A stretch of DNA of 64,000 nt, from positions 180,644 to 244,643 of the forward strand of contig NZ_LWLE01000005.1 of the NCBI RefSeq assembly GCF_001905125.1, read 5' to 3'. Positions 16,439-24,112 of this stretch are shown one piece after another (position 1 is the first letter of the stretch; every line of letters begins with the position of its first letter). Source of the DNA: Streptomyces sp. TSRI0281 (GTDB taxonomy: Bacteria > Actinomycetota > Actinomycetes > Streptomycetales > Streptomycetaceae). The notes beneath the pieces are model-generated. The model saw only the letters and a list, made by a program, of their open reading frames with translations. It was not told the DNA's origin and did no database searches. The translations under genes and the position numbers were made by a program.

Positions 16439-18553
16439 ATGACCCACTACCAGCGGCGACGAGATGCCGAAGCCCCGCCGATCGCCCGGACACGCAACGG
16501 TGACATCGGGCCGACGGAGCCTCTCGCCATGAACCGGACCGGAAGCTTCGAATGGGATCTGAAGGCCCGGACCCTGGATATCGACGATGCCGGGCTCATG
16601 GTCTTCGGCGTGGATCCCGCCACGTTCGACGCGAAGCCCGACCTCCTGATCGACCGGCTCGCACCCCCGGAACGGGCCCGGCTGAACGTCACGATCGACG
16701 AGGCCATCAGCAGGGGGAGTCCTTCCTTCAGTGCCTACTTCCGGGTTCCGCTCGACGACGGAACCAGCCAGTGGACCCATGTCCAGGCCCGAATCCTGCG
16801 GGCGAAGGACGGCCGGGCGCACCGGCTCGTCGGTGTCGTACGGGACGCGACGACGGAAGTCACCCATGCGGCCTTCGTCCGTGATCTGGAAGAACGCCGT
16901 GAACGCCAGACCAATACCGTTGAGCGCACAACGAGTGCGATGTCGCGTGCCGTGACCGTGGACGATGTCACGGCCGCGCTCACCGGACCGGGCGGTCTGG
17001 CCGGTCTCGGCGCGGACGGGCTGGCACTCGGTCTGGTGGAGAATTCCTCCCTCAACATCATCGCGTTGAGCGGTGAGACTTTGGAGGTCCTGGACGGCCT
17101 CGGCTCCGGCGATCTGATCCGCAAGCTGCCACTGGCGGACACCATTCTCAGCGGGCAGCCCCGCTTCATCACCTCACTGAGCTCCCTGACCCGGCGGTAT
17201 CCACTGCTGGAGCCGCATGTGGGAAAGCTCGGGTTCCGTGCCGCCGCCTACCTTCCCCTCGTGGCCCAGGCACGCCCGCTCGGCGGACTCGCCCTGTTCT
17301 ACCGCGAGCGCACGATCTTCCCTCCGGACGAGCGGATTCTGTGCCTGGGGCTCGCCGCGATCGTGGCCCAGTCGCTTCAGCGGGCGACCCTGTTCGACGA
17401 GGAACGCGAGTTCGCCACCGGCTTGCAGTCGGCCATGCTCCCGCGACGGATACAGGACATCGAGGGCGGCGAGATCGCCGTGCGCTATCACGCGGCGTGG
17501 AGCGGGCGGCAGGTCGGCGGCGACTGGTACGACGTGATCGCCCTGCCCAAGAACCGCTTCGGTGTCGTCGTGGGCGACGTCCAGGGCCACGACACCCACG
17601 CGGCCGCCATCATGGGGCAGTTGCGCATCGCCCTGCGCGCGTACGCCGCCGAGGGCCACGCGCCGTCGACCGTGCTGGCGCGCGCCTCCCGCTTCCTCGC
17701 GGAGCTGGACACCGACCGCTTCGCGACCTGCACCTACGCCCAGGCCGATCTGGCGTCGGGGGCGGTACGGGTGGTCCGCGCCGGGCACTTCGGCCCGCTG
17801 ATCCGGCATACGGACGGCCGGGTCGGCAGCCCTCAGGTGCGCGGTGGCCTGCCGCTGGGGATCTCCACGGATTTCCAGGACGAGGAGTTCCCCGAGACCC
17901 GGCTCGATCTGGTGCCCGGCGAAACGCTCGTCCTCTTCACCGATGGACTGGTGGAGGAGCCCGGAACCGACATCGATACGGGTGTGGCGGCGCTGACCCA
18001 TGAGCTGAGCACCGGGCCGGTGGGCGCCGAGGTGTTGGCCGACCATCTGTCGGACCGGTTGTGGGAACGGTGGGGTTCGGGGGACGACGTAGCGCTGCTG
18101 GTCCTGCGCCGCAGCCCCGACGTGGGCTCGTCGCACGCGCCCCGGCTGCACCAGTACATCCACCAGGCGGACCCGGAGGGGCTCTCGGACGCCCGTGCCG
18201 TTGTCCGCCAGGCGCTGGCGGACTGGGACATGGCCGAGCTTGCGGACGATGCCGAGCTGGTCACCGGTGAACTGCTGGTGAATGTCCTCCTCCACACGGA
18301 GGGCGGAGCCGTACTCACTGTGGAGGTGCTGCCCGAACCGGTGCGCCGCATCCGGCTGTCGGTCCAGGACCGTTCGAGCGTCTGGCCGCGGAGGCGAACC
18401 CCGGGGGAAACCTCGACCTCGGGCCGGGGACTGCTCCTGCTCGACGCCGTCGCAACCCGCTGGGGCATCGAGCCGCGTGGCGAGGGCAAGGCCGTCTGGT
18501 GCGAGATCGGCCCGCCTCCCCCGCCCGGCACAGCACCCCCGGCCCCCGGGTGA
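16439..18553 (+). CDS. PAS-GAF-SpoIIE phosphatase with C-terminal RsbW-like ATPase domain
   Basis: About 704 residues and four parts. A PAS sensor (roughly 30-140: GSFEWDLKARTLDIDD), a GAF domain (about 160-310), a PP2C/SpoIIE phosphatase (about 340-555: GGDWYDV, VVGDVQGHD, VLFTDGLVE, GDDVALLVLR) and an anti-sigma-type HATPase (about 580-690: ELVTGELLVNVLLHTEGG, TSGRGLLLLDAVATRWG). Such proteins dephosphorylate anti-anti-sigma factors and so control stress sigma factors; the ATPase part may itself phosphorylate or bind them. ATG 16439 has GGAGG 4 bases before it; ATG 16421 is also possible. No partner sigma or STAS gene is adjacent. Confidence 0.9.
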   Translation: MTHYQRRRDAEAPPIARTRNGDIGPTEPLAMNRTGSFEWDLKARTLDIDDAGLMVFGVDPATFDAKPDLLIDRLAPPERARLNVTIDEAISRGSPSFSAYFRVPLDDGTSQWTHVQARILRAKDGRAHRLVGVVRDATTEVTHAAFVRDLEERRERQTNTVERTTSAMSRAVTVDDVTAALTGPGGLAGLGADGLALGLVENSSLNIIALSGETLEVLDGLGSGDLIRKLPLADTILSGQPRFITSLSSLTRRYPLLEPHVGKLGFRAAAYLPLVAQARPLGGLALFYRERTIFPPDERILCLGLAAIVAQSLQRATLFDEEREFATGLQSAMLPRRIQDIEGGEIAVRYHAAWSGRQVGGDWYDVIALPKNRFGVVVGDVQGHDTHAAAIMGQLRIALRAYAAEGHAPSTVLARASRFLAELDTDRFATCTYAQADLASGAVRVVRAGHFGPLIRHTDGRVGSPQVRGGLPLGISTDFQDEEFPETRLDLVPGETLVLFTDGLVEEPGTDIDTGVAALTHELSTGPVGAEVLADHLSDRLWERWGSGDDVALLVLRRSPDVGSSHAPRLHQYIHQADPEGLSDARAVVRQALADWDMAELADDAELVTGELLVNVLLHTEGGAVLTVEVLPEPVRRIRLSVQDRSSVWPRRRTPGETSTSGRGLLLLDAVATRWGIEPRGEGKAVWCEIGPPPPPGTAPPAPG

Positions 18554-18611
18554 GGCGGCATGTTCGGCGCCGCGATGGCTCCCGAGGCCGGGGCCGTGGG
18601 GCCGCACGGGT

Positions 18612-18654
18612 GAGGGGTGTGCCGCACCACCGGAAATGGTGCGGCACACCCCTC
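18612..18654. terminator. Perfect 18-bp hairpin between convergent genes
   Basis: GAGGGGTGTGCCGCACCA at 18612-18629 pairs without mismatch with 18637-18654 across a 7-base loop (CCGGAAA). It lies 59 bases after the SpoIIE gene and 86 bases from the end of the opposing surface-protein gene, so it can end both transcripts. Confidence 0.85.
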
Positions 18655-18739
18655 GACCGGCGGCCTCACACGCTCGTTCGCCCGGTCTCACGAGGCGCGC
18701 GGTGTGATCCGCGCGCCCCGTGTCCCCGACGGAACAGCG

Positions 18740-19369
18740 TCAGTTCTGGGCGGTACGACGCTTACGGACGGCCCAGAGGATGCCACCGCCGGCGAGCAGA
18801 ACCGCCACTGCGGCGCCACCGATGACCGGCGTGGCGGACGACGAGCCGGTCTCGGCCAGGTCCGGCGAGCTGGGGCTCGGAGAGGGCACGGCGGGCGCGG
18901 ACTCCGAAGGCTTCTCGCTGGGGGTGGCGCTCGGCTCGGGAGTCGACGTGGTCGGGGTCTCCGACGGCTTCGTCTCGGTGGGAGTGGGGGTGGGCGAAGG
19001 CGTCTCGTCCTCGCACACCGGGGACGTCTCGGTCAGGTCGCGCGAGAACTTGCCGCCCTCGCCACCGTCCTTGACGACCAGCCGGACGGTCACTTCCTTG
19101 TCGTGCGCGGGCAGCGTGAGCTTCTTGTGGAACTCGCGGCCGAACGTCTCTGTCGGCAGCAGGTCCTTGCCATCCACCGTAACGGTCACCGTGTTGGCGA
19201 CGTCGCTCGTGTAGTTGGTGAGGTCAACGCTCACATCAGAGCAGGTCACGACCCAGGTGGGGGTGTGAGCTGCGGCCTGACCTGCGGAGATGACCCCGCC
19301 GGTCAGACCGACGACCGCAGCGGCCACGAGTGCTCCCGCGCCACGCCACGATCTCCTGGGTATGGTCAT
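18740..19369 (-). CDS. LAETG sortase-anchored surface protein
   Basis: 209 residues. An N-terminal signal peptide (RRSWRGAGALVAAAVVGLTG, cleavage near GQAAAH) is followed by a beta-rich domain of about 95 residues, a Pro/Ser/Thr-rich spacer with repeated PTPTPTE and PSE units, and then the sorting signal LAETG, a hydrophobic stretch (VIGGAAVAVLLAGGGIL) and the basic tail RKRRTAQN. Streptomyces class E sortases use LAXTG, so it should be linked to the cell wall. GGAGGA precedes the ATG. No sortase gene is nearby, so a housekeeping sortase would act. The ectodomain's role is unknown. Confidence 0.85.
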   Translation of the reverse strand: MTIPRRSWRGAGALVAAAVVGLTGGVISAGQAAAHTPTWVVTCSDVSVDLTNYTSDVANTVTVTVDGKDLLPTETFGREFHKKLTLPAHDKEVTVRLVVKDGGEGGKFSRDLTETSPVCEDETPSPTPTPTETKPSETPTTSTPEPSATPSEKPSESAPAVPSPSPSSPDLAETGSSSATPVIGGAAVAVLLAGGGILWAVRKRRTAQN

Positions 19370-19564
19370 GGATTCTTCCTCCAGATGCATTTCATCGCCC
19401 GAATGGCGGTGGGGCGCACAGTACTGCCATCGCCCCCGCACGACACACCCACCCCGCACGTCACGGGACAGCCCAACTGTGCCCATACCACCGCCACTTC
19501 AGACAAGACGGACACACGCCTCCGAGGAGTTCCAGCCGGGTGTGGCTCGATGAGAGAGTGGGCA

Positions 19565-20302
19565 ATGAACGCATCTTTTGCCGCACGCGCGACCGATCCT
19601 GGAGTCTCGACCCGTTCTATGCGATTGCTGCTGATCCGTCACGGCCAGACGCCGTCCAACCTCGGCCATTTCCTGGACACGGCATTTCCGGGTCCCGGTC
19701 TCACCGAACTGGGCCTGCGCCAGGCAGCCGCGCTGCCCGCGGCGCTCGCGCACGAGAGTATCGACGCGTTGTACGCCTCGACCCTGACGCGTACGCAGCT
19801 CACCGCCGCACCGCTCGCCGCCGAGCGCGGTCTGGAAGTGCGCATCCGCGAGGGCATCCGTGAAGTCTCGGCCGGTGAGCTGGAGATGCGCGGCGACGAA
19901 GAGGCGATCGAGCAGTATCTGACGACCTCGTTCGCCTGGGCGGCCGGTGACACGGCGCGACGTATGCCGGGAGGCGAAAGCGGGGCGGAGGCCCTGGCCC
20001 GCTTCGACTCCGTGCTGGCCGAGGCCGCTTCGGGCGGCGCCCCCGGCACCTCCCGAACGGTGGCACTGGTCAGCCATGGCGCCGCGATCCGGATGTGGAC
20101 CGCGGCCCGGACACGGAACGTCACGGTGAACTTCGCCGCCGAGCACGCCCTGGACAACACCGGCGTAGTGGTGGTCGAGGGCATTCCCGGCGAGGGTTGG
20201 TCAACCCTTTCCTGGGCCGGGGCCGTTGTCGCCCCGGCGACCGCGAGCGGCCAGGAGGACGGCGGTCCCGCCGGCCTCACCCTTCCGGACCTCGGCGGCT
20301 GA
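19565..20302 (+). CDS. Histidine phosphatase (phosphoglycerate-mutase-like) family protein
   Basis: 245 residues. The catalytic LLLIRHGQTPSN motif and the second-half VALVSHGAAIRMW (second catalytic His) define the branch-1 histidine phosphatase fold; LYASTLTRTQLTA and REVSAGELEM supply the arginine and acid residues. Members hydrolyse phosphomonoesters; the substrate is unknown. The start is uncertain: ATG 19565 has a GAGAGAG stretch just before it and adds an 18-residue leader, while ATG 19619 begins directly at the motif but lacks a good site. The gene stands alone. Confidence 0.85.
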   Translation: MNASFAARATDPGVSTRSMRLLLIRHGQTPSNLGHFLDTAFPGPGLTELGLRQAAALPAALAHESIDALYASTLTRTQLTAAPLAAERGLEVRIREGIREVSAGELEMRGDEEAIEQYLTTSFAWAAGDTARRMPGGESGAEALARFDSVLAEAASGGAPGTSRTVALVSHGAAIRMWTAARTRNVTVNFAAEHALDNTGVVVVEGIPGEGWSTLSWAGAVVAPATASGQEDGGPAGLTLPDLGG

Positions 20303-20335
20303 GCGGGCCGTCAGCGCGCTTCGTGGGTGAGGGAC

Positions 20336-20419
20336 ATCAGAACACCTTGCGCGTGAGCGGTATCAGAGCGTCTTGCGCGTGAGCGGCATCAGCATCAGAG
20401 CGCCTTGTGCATGATGTGC
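20336..20419. repeat. 26-bp repeat, three copies over the end of the GNAT gene
   Basis: Copies at 20336-20361, 20362-20387 and a more diverged one at 20394-20419 share ATCAGA, a CTTG core and, in the first two, GCGCGTGAGCGG. The third copy covers the last codons and stop of the acetyltransferase gene. On the minus strand each copy ends in a TGA in the same register, so the gene's tail appears triplicated. Confidence 0.75.
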
Positions 20420-20883
20420 AGACCGACGTACCCCTCGGTCGGATGATGGAAGCCCTCCGGCAGCGTCCCCAGTATCTCGAAGCCGAGCGAACGGTACAGC
20501 TTGACGGCATATTCGTTCGTCTCGACCACCGCGTTGAACTGCATGGCCCGGAAGCCTGAAGTGCGCGCCCAGTCCACCGAGTACTCGCACAGGGCCCTCC
20601 CCACGCCACGCCCCGAGTACTCGGGGTCGACCACGTACGTGGCGCTGGCGATGTGCGAACCGTTGCCCATGTGATTCCGGTTCATCTTCGCCGTACCCAG
20701 CACCGTCCCGGAGTCGTCGACCGCGACGACCGTTCGGTTCGGCGCCGCGAGGAACCACCAGCCCTGTGCGTCGTCCTCACCGAGGTGGAGAGGGTAGGTG
20801 AGTGTCTCGCCGGCGGCGACAATGGCATGGAAGAACGGCCAGATGGCGGGCCAGTCCTCAGTGGTTGCTTCCCTGATCAACAT
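20395..20883 (-). CDS. GNAT family N-acetyltransferase
   Basis: 162 residues. The acetyl-CoA loop appears as VDPEYSGRGVGRALCEY (about residues 87-103), preceded by SATYVV and followed by FNAVVETNEYAVKLYRSLGF, the classic C-terminal half of phosphinothricin-acetyltransferase-like GNAT proteins. The start IREATTEDWPAIWPFFHAIV is also typical of that group. Its ATG lies 26 bases inside the end of the upstream minus-strand gene, so translation may be coupled. Substrate unknown. The 3' end lies in a repeat. Confidence 0.88.
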   Translation of the reverse strand: MLIREATTEDWPAIWPFFHAIVAAGETLTYPLHLGEDDAQGWWFLAAPNRTVVAVDDSGTVLGTAKMNRNHMGNGSHIASATYVVDPEYSGRGVGRALCEYSVDWARTSGFRAMQFNAVVETNEYAVKLYRSLGFEILGTLPEGFHHPTEGYVGLHIMHKAL

Positions 20884-22105
20884 GGGGAACAGAGTGCCGG
20901 TGCGATGCGACCGCCCGCCAGTTCTTATCGGATCCGCGCCTTCGCCACCGGAGCCGGGCGAGCAAACCCGTCGCGGGAGCCGGCGGACATGGAGGGCCGG
21001 ATACGGATTCGGTGAGATCCCCGACGGGCCGTTCGACGGGGATTCCGCGGGAGACTTCGCACACGCCTCCGGAGGCTCCCGAGCGTACGGAGGCAGGTGT
21101 ACCTACGGATGCGGGCCGGACAGCGGGTGCCGGTCGGGGCGTGGACGCGGATCCCGGTGCGAGTGCGGGTACAGGTGCGAGTGCGGATGCCGATGCGGGT
21201 GACCCTTGGTCGCGCGCCGGCGGCCAGGGCAGCGCCGCCGCCCGCACAGGGGCCGCAGCCGTATCCGGCACGAGCCGTGGTCCGCGCTCGTCACCGGGGC
21301 GAGGGGCGTGCCGGTCCTCGCGGGCCCTGTCCAGCTCCAGGGTCAGGCTGACCCGCCGCCACAGGATCTCGTCCGGGTCGTCCGCCAGCATCAGCTCCCC
21401 CATGACCTCCTTGGCCGACACGGACCCCGGCCGTCCGAACACGGGCTCCGGCCTGACCCTGACGAGGTAGGCCCGTTCGTACGGATCGTCCACCACCTCA
21501 CCGAGTTGGACGGGGTCCAGGGCGGATGCCTGTACAGCGGCTCGCGCCCACGCATCCTCCGTGCGGCCGAGCAGCCTGTCGATCCTCTGGGATCGCCAGT
21601 TGCGGGCACGCCAGTCGGCTCCGGCTTCCAGCATCGCCCGCATTCCGGCGGGGCTGGTGCCGGCGAGCAGCGAGGGCTCACGGGTGGCGAATCCGGCGAG
21701 TTCGTCGACGAGGTACAACCACACCACCGCCCGGTACCGGTTCATATAGAACGTGACCGGCGCGAAACACCCCGCCCGTGCCAGCCGGGTGAAACGGGCC
21801 GGACTGATGGCGAGCAGTGCGGCCCCTTCAGCGGTGCCCACCGTGCGCACCCGTTCCCCGAGGTCGTCGGGGAATCCCGGATGCGCGCGCAGGCGCTCGA
21901 TCTCGTCCCGGACCACCCGTGGCCGTCCGCCGTCCGGTCCGGTGGTGGTGGCGACCAGCCCCAGATGCACGGCGAGCTCGAACTCCCCGCGCCTCATGCC
22001 CAGCTCCCGTGCGGCTCGGCCCGCGGTCACCGTCGCCGCCGTGTCGCCGCTCTCACGCCCCTGCGCGTCCTCGTCATGTGTGCGGGTGGCTTCCGTAACA
22101 GTCAT
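20858..22105 (-). CDS. DUF6397-like protein with low-complexity C-terminal tail
   Basis: 415 residues. The first 235 look like an ordered domain: TAGRAARELGMRRGEFELAV resembles a helix-turn-helix entry, followed by RVTVGTAEG-like and FTRLARAGCFAPVTFYMNRY stretches and DPYERAYLVRVRPEPVFGRP. This resembles the Streptomyces-specific family annotated as DUF6397; the name is from memory and unconfirmed. From about residue 270 the protein is Ala/Pro/Ser-rich and repetitive (SALAPVPALAPGSASTPRP), encoded by repeated GTGCGAGTGCGG-like DNA near 21,150-21,200. It may bind DNA, but this is not shown. The end overlaps the GNAT gene by 26 bases. Confidence 0.7.
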   Translation of the reverse strand: MTVTEATRTHDEDAQGRESGDTAATVTAGRAARELGMRRGEFELAVHLGLVATTTGPDGGRPRVVRDEIERLRAHPGFPDDLGERVRTVGTAEGAALLAISPARFTRLARAGCFAPVTFYMNRYRAVVWLYLVDELAGFATREPSLLAGTSPAGMRAMLEAGADWRARNWRSQRIDRLLGRTEDAWARAAVQASALDPVQLGEVVDDPYERAYLVRVRPEPVFGRPGSVSAKEVMGELMLADDPDEILWRRVSLTLELDRAREDRHAPRPGDERGPRLVPDTAAAPVRAAALPWPPARDQGSPASASALAPVPALAPGSASTPRPAPAVRPASVGTPASVRSGASGGVCEVSRGIPVERPVGDLTESVSGPPCPPAPATGLLARLRWRRRGSDKNWRAVASHRHSVPHVDQGSNH

Positions 22106-22217
22106 GCCCCTGCCCTCCCCCGTGAGGTCCGAATACTCTCTGTGACCACGGTAGCCCGGAGGAGGCTTCTGTCGGCATGCCTGTGGATAACTCCCGATGC
22201 CCAGCGAAAAGCCCAGG

Positions 22218-22652
22218 TCAGGGGCTGTCGACGCCGTCGGTGGCGCCTTGGCGAACCGCGACGCCGAGATGTTCGCCGACCCGGTTGACGAGCAGTGTCA
22301 TCTCGTAGGCGACCTGGCCGACATCGGCCTCGGCAGCGGTCAGCACGCACAGACAACTGCCGTCGCCCGCCGCCGTCACGAAGAGCAGCGCCTCGTCGAA
22401 CTCGACCATGGTCTGCCGGGCTCTGCCGGCCCTGAAGTGCCGGCCTGATCCGCGGGCCAGACTGTGCAGGCCGGAGGAGACAGCCGCCAGATGTTCCGCG
22501 TCCTCACGGGCCAGCCCCGTGCTCGCCCCGGTCACCAGGCCATCGTTCGACAGCACCAATGCGTGCCGTATGTGCTCCACCCTGCTGGTGAGATCGTCAA
22601 GGAGCCAGTCAAGTCCCCGGTCCAGCGCCATTTGCTCGTCCTCCCCGCTCAT
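22218..22652 (-). CDS. Roadblock/LC7-domain protein
   Basis: 144 residues with the roadblock/LC7 fold seen in MglB-type GTPase regulators: LDWLLDDLTSRVEHIRHALV, SNDGLVTGASTGL, DAEHLAAVSSGLHSLARG and MVEFDEALLFVTAAGDGSCL. In Streptomyces such proteins are usually the second member of conservons, next to a sensor kinase, a DUF742 protein and a small GTPase. None of those partners is here, so this is a stand-alone copy. The ATG at 22652 follows GGGGAA. The promoter region is shared with the divergent F420-type oxidase gene at 22772. Confidence 0.85.
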   Translation of the reverse strand: MSGEDEQMALDRGLDWLLDDLTSRVEHIRHALVLSNDGLVTGASTGLAREDAEHLAAVSSGLHSLARGSGRHFRAGRARQTMVEFDEALLFVTAAGDGSCLCVLTAAEADVGQVAYEMTLLVNRVGEHLGVAVRQGATDGVDSP

Positions 22653-22771
22653 ACGTTCCCCGTTGCCCCGTATCGCGCGTAAGCCTTGCGTACCACTCCC
22701 GTACGGGCAAGCGCCCCCCTCCCCCGGGGCGTCGCTTCGCGCCACGTGAGGGTTCGTCCGAGGATGGGGAA

Positions 22772-23200
22772 ATGGCACATCACATGACCGATGACGAGCG
22801 GCGGGCCTTCCTTTCCGAGGGCACCCGTACCGCCAAGCTGTCGACCGTCCGGGCCGACGGCAGTCCGCACATCGCCCCCGTCTGGTTCCTGCTCGACGGC
22901 GACGATCTGGTCTTCAACACCGGGAAGGAAACCGTGAAGGGCCGCAATCTCGCGCGCGAGAGGAGGGTGGCCTTGTGCGTCGACGACGACCGGCCGCCGT
23001 TCGCCTTCGCCGTGCTCCAGGGCCAGGCCGAACTGAGCGAGGATCCTGATCAGTTGAGGCACTGGGCGACGCGGATCGCTGCCCGGTACATGGGCGAGGA
23101 GGCGGCCGAGGAGTTCGGGAGGCGTAACGGCGTACCCGGTGAACTGGTCGTGCGTGTCCGTGTGGACAAGGCGGTGGCCATGGCGGCCGTGGCCGACTGA
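22772..23200 (+). CDS. PPOX-class F420-dependent oxidoreductase
   Basis: 142 residues of the split-barrel pyridoxamine-phosphate-oxidase-like fold. RTAKLSTVRADGSPHIAPVW and DLVFNTGKETVKGRNLARER match the actinobacterial branch that binds the deazaflavin F420 rather than FMN. These enzymes reduce or detoxify small organic compounds; the substrate is not predictable. A GAGGATGGGGAA site precedes the ATG. It is divergent from the roadblock gene. Confidence 0.85.
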   Translation: MAHHMTDDERRAFLSEGTRTAKLSTVRADGSPHIAPVWFLLDGDDLVFNTGKETVKGRNLARERRVALCVDDDRPPFAFAVLQGQAELSEDPDQLRHWATRIAARYMGEEAAEEFGRRNGVPGELVVRVRVDKAVAMAAVAD

Positions 23201-23293
23201 CCACGGCCCGCGGCGCCCCGGCCCGGACCGCCCGGCACCTCCGGCCGGAGTCCGGTCCGTCCGGCCCGGCCCGGTCCGAAGCGGGGCCTCGGC

Positions 23294-23560
23294 TCAGGAG
23301 TCGCGGAGCCGGGCGGTGTGCGTCCGTCCGGCGTACTCGACCATCCGGATCAGGACTTCCTTTCCGGAATCCCGGTCGCGCGTCGCTGAGCACCACGGGC
23401 GTACCCCGGTCGAGGTCGAGGGCGTGCGACGCCTCTTGCGCACCCTGGGTGCGAGCACCCGGGAAAGAGTCGACAGCGACAATGAACGCGATGTACCGGT
23501 GCTCGAAGCGCTCGCTCCCGTTGTCGTCGTCCCGGACCGCGCTGTCGGCGGGCTCGGTCG
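23294..23560 (-). pseudogene. Remnant of a small gene broken by a frameshift
   Basis: On the minus strand one frame reads SERFEHRYIAFIVAVDSF and continues to RGTPVVLSDA with strong G/C third-base bias. Near 23,385 coding potential moves to the neighbouring frame, which reads TRDRDSGKEVLIRMVEYAGR and ends at the TGA at 23296-23294. Joined, they give a plausible protein of about 85 residues. No start codon is seen in frame at the 5' end. The family is not recognised. It occupies much of the 546-base gap before the ArsR gene; nothing else was seen there. Confidence 0.5.
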
Positions 23561-23746
23561 GGTCACGTCCGGTGCCGGCACGTGGACAGCATGGCCACGG
23601 GACGCTGAACGGTGCCCGGATCGGCCGCTCAGCGAGCGGGCGCGGGCCTCTACACTGACTCTTTCGGGTGGCTGGCCCTGTCGGTACAGGGAAGACGTGC
23701 GGCGACGGGTGCGTGCGGACGGCCCCGTGAACGGGAGAGGTCAAGC

Positions 23747-24112
23747 GTGTCGACAGGTTCCGGCGGCGGTTTCCAGGATCCGCCCGCGGAGGTGCTGGCC
23801 GAGGCGGCAGCCGCGTTCGGGCTCCTGGCGTCACCGGCACGGCTGCACATCGTGTGGACGCTGTCCCAGGGCGAGTGCGATGTGACCGGTCTTGCCGACC
23901 GGGTGGGCGGCACCCTGCCCTCGGTGAGCCAGCATCTGACGAAGTTGAAATTGGCCGGACTCGTACGGTCGCGCCGTGAGGGACGCCGCCAGGTCTATCT
24001 GGTCGACGATCCCGGCGTGGTGACTGTGGTGCGGCTCATGGTCGGCCAGCTGGCGGAGCGTGCCGGGCACTCGGCCGCGCACCCCGTCCGCCTGCGTGAG
24101 CTCGGTGCCTGA
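23747..24112 (+). CDS. ArsR/SmtB-family transcriptional regulator
   Basis: 121 residues with the winged helix-turn-helix of ArsR repressors: LLASPARLHIVWTLSQGECD, DRVGGTLPSVSQHLTKLKLA (recognition helix) and LVRSRREGRRQVYLVDDPGV (wing). The GTG at 23747 follows GAGAGG by 6 bases. Only one cysteine (GECDV) lies where classical sensors have a CxC pair, and the helix-5 His/Asp ligands are not obvious, so the signal may not be a thiophilic metal. Its 3' end overlaps the P-type ATPase gene, so it very likely controls that transporter. Confidence 0.9.
   Translation: MSTGSGGGFQDPPAEVLAEAAAAFGLLASPARLHIVWTLSQGECDVTGLADRVGGTLPSVSQHLTKLKLAGLVRSRREGRRQVYLVDDPGVVTVVRLMVGQLAERAGHSAAHPVRLRELGA

Noticed and set aside
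22218..22652. Roadblock gene considered as part of a conservon
   Set aside because: No sensor kinase, DUF742 or GTPase gene lies next to it on either side.
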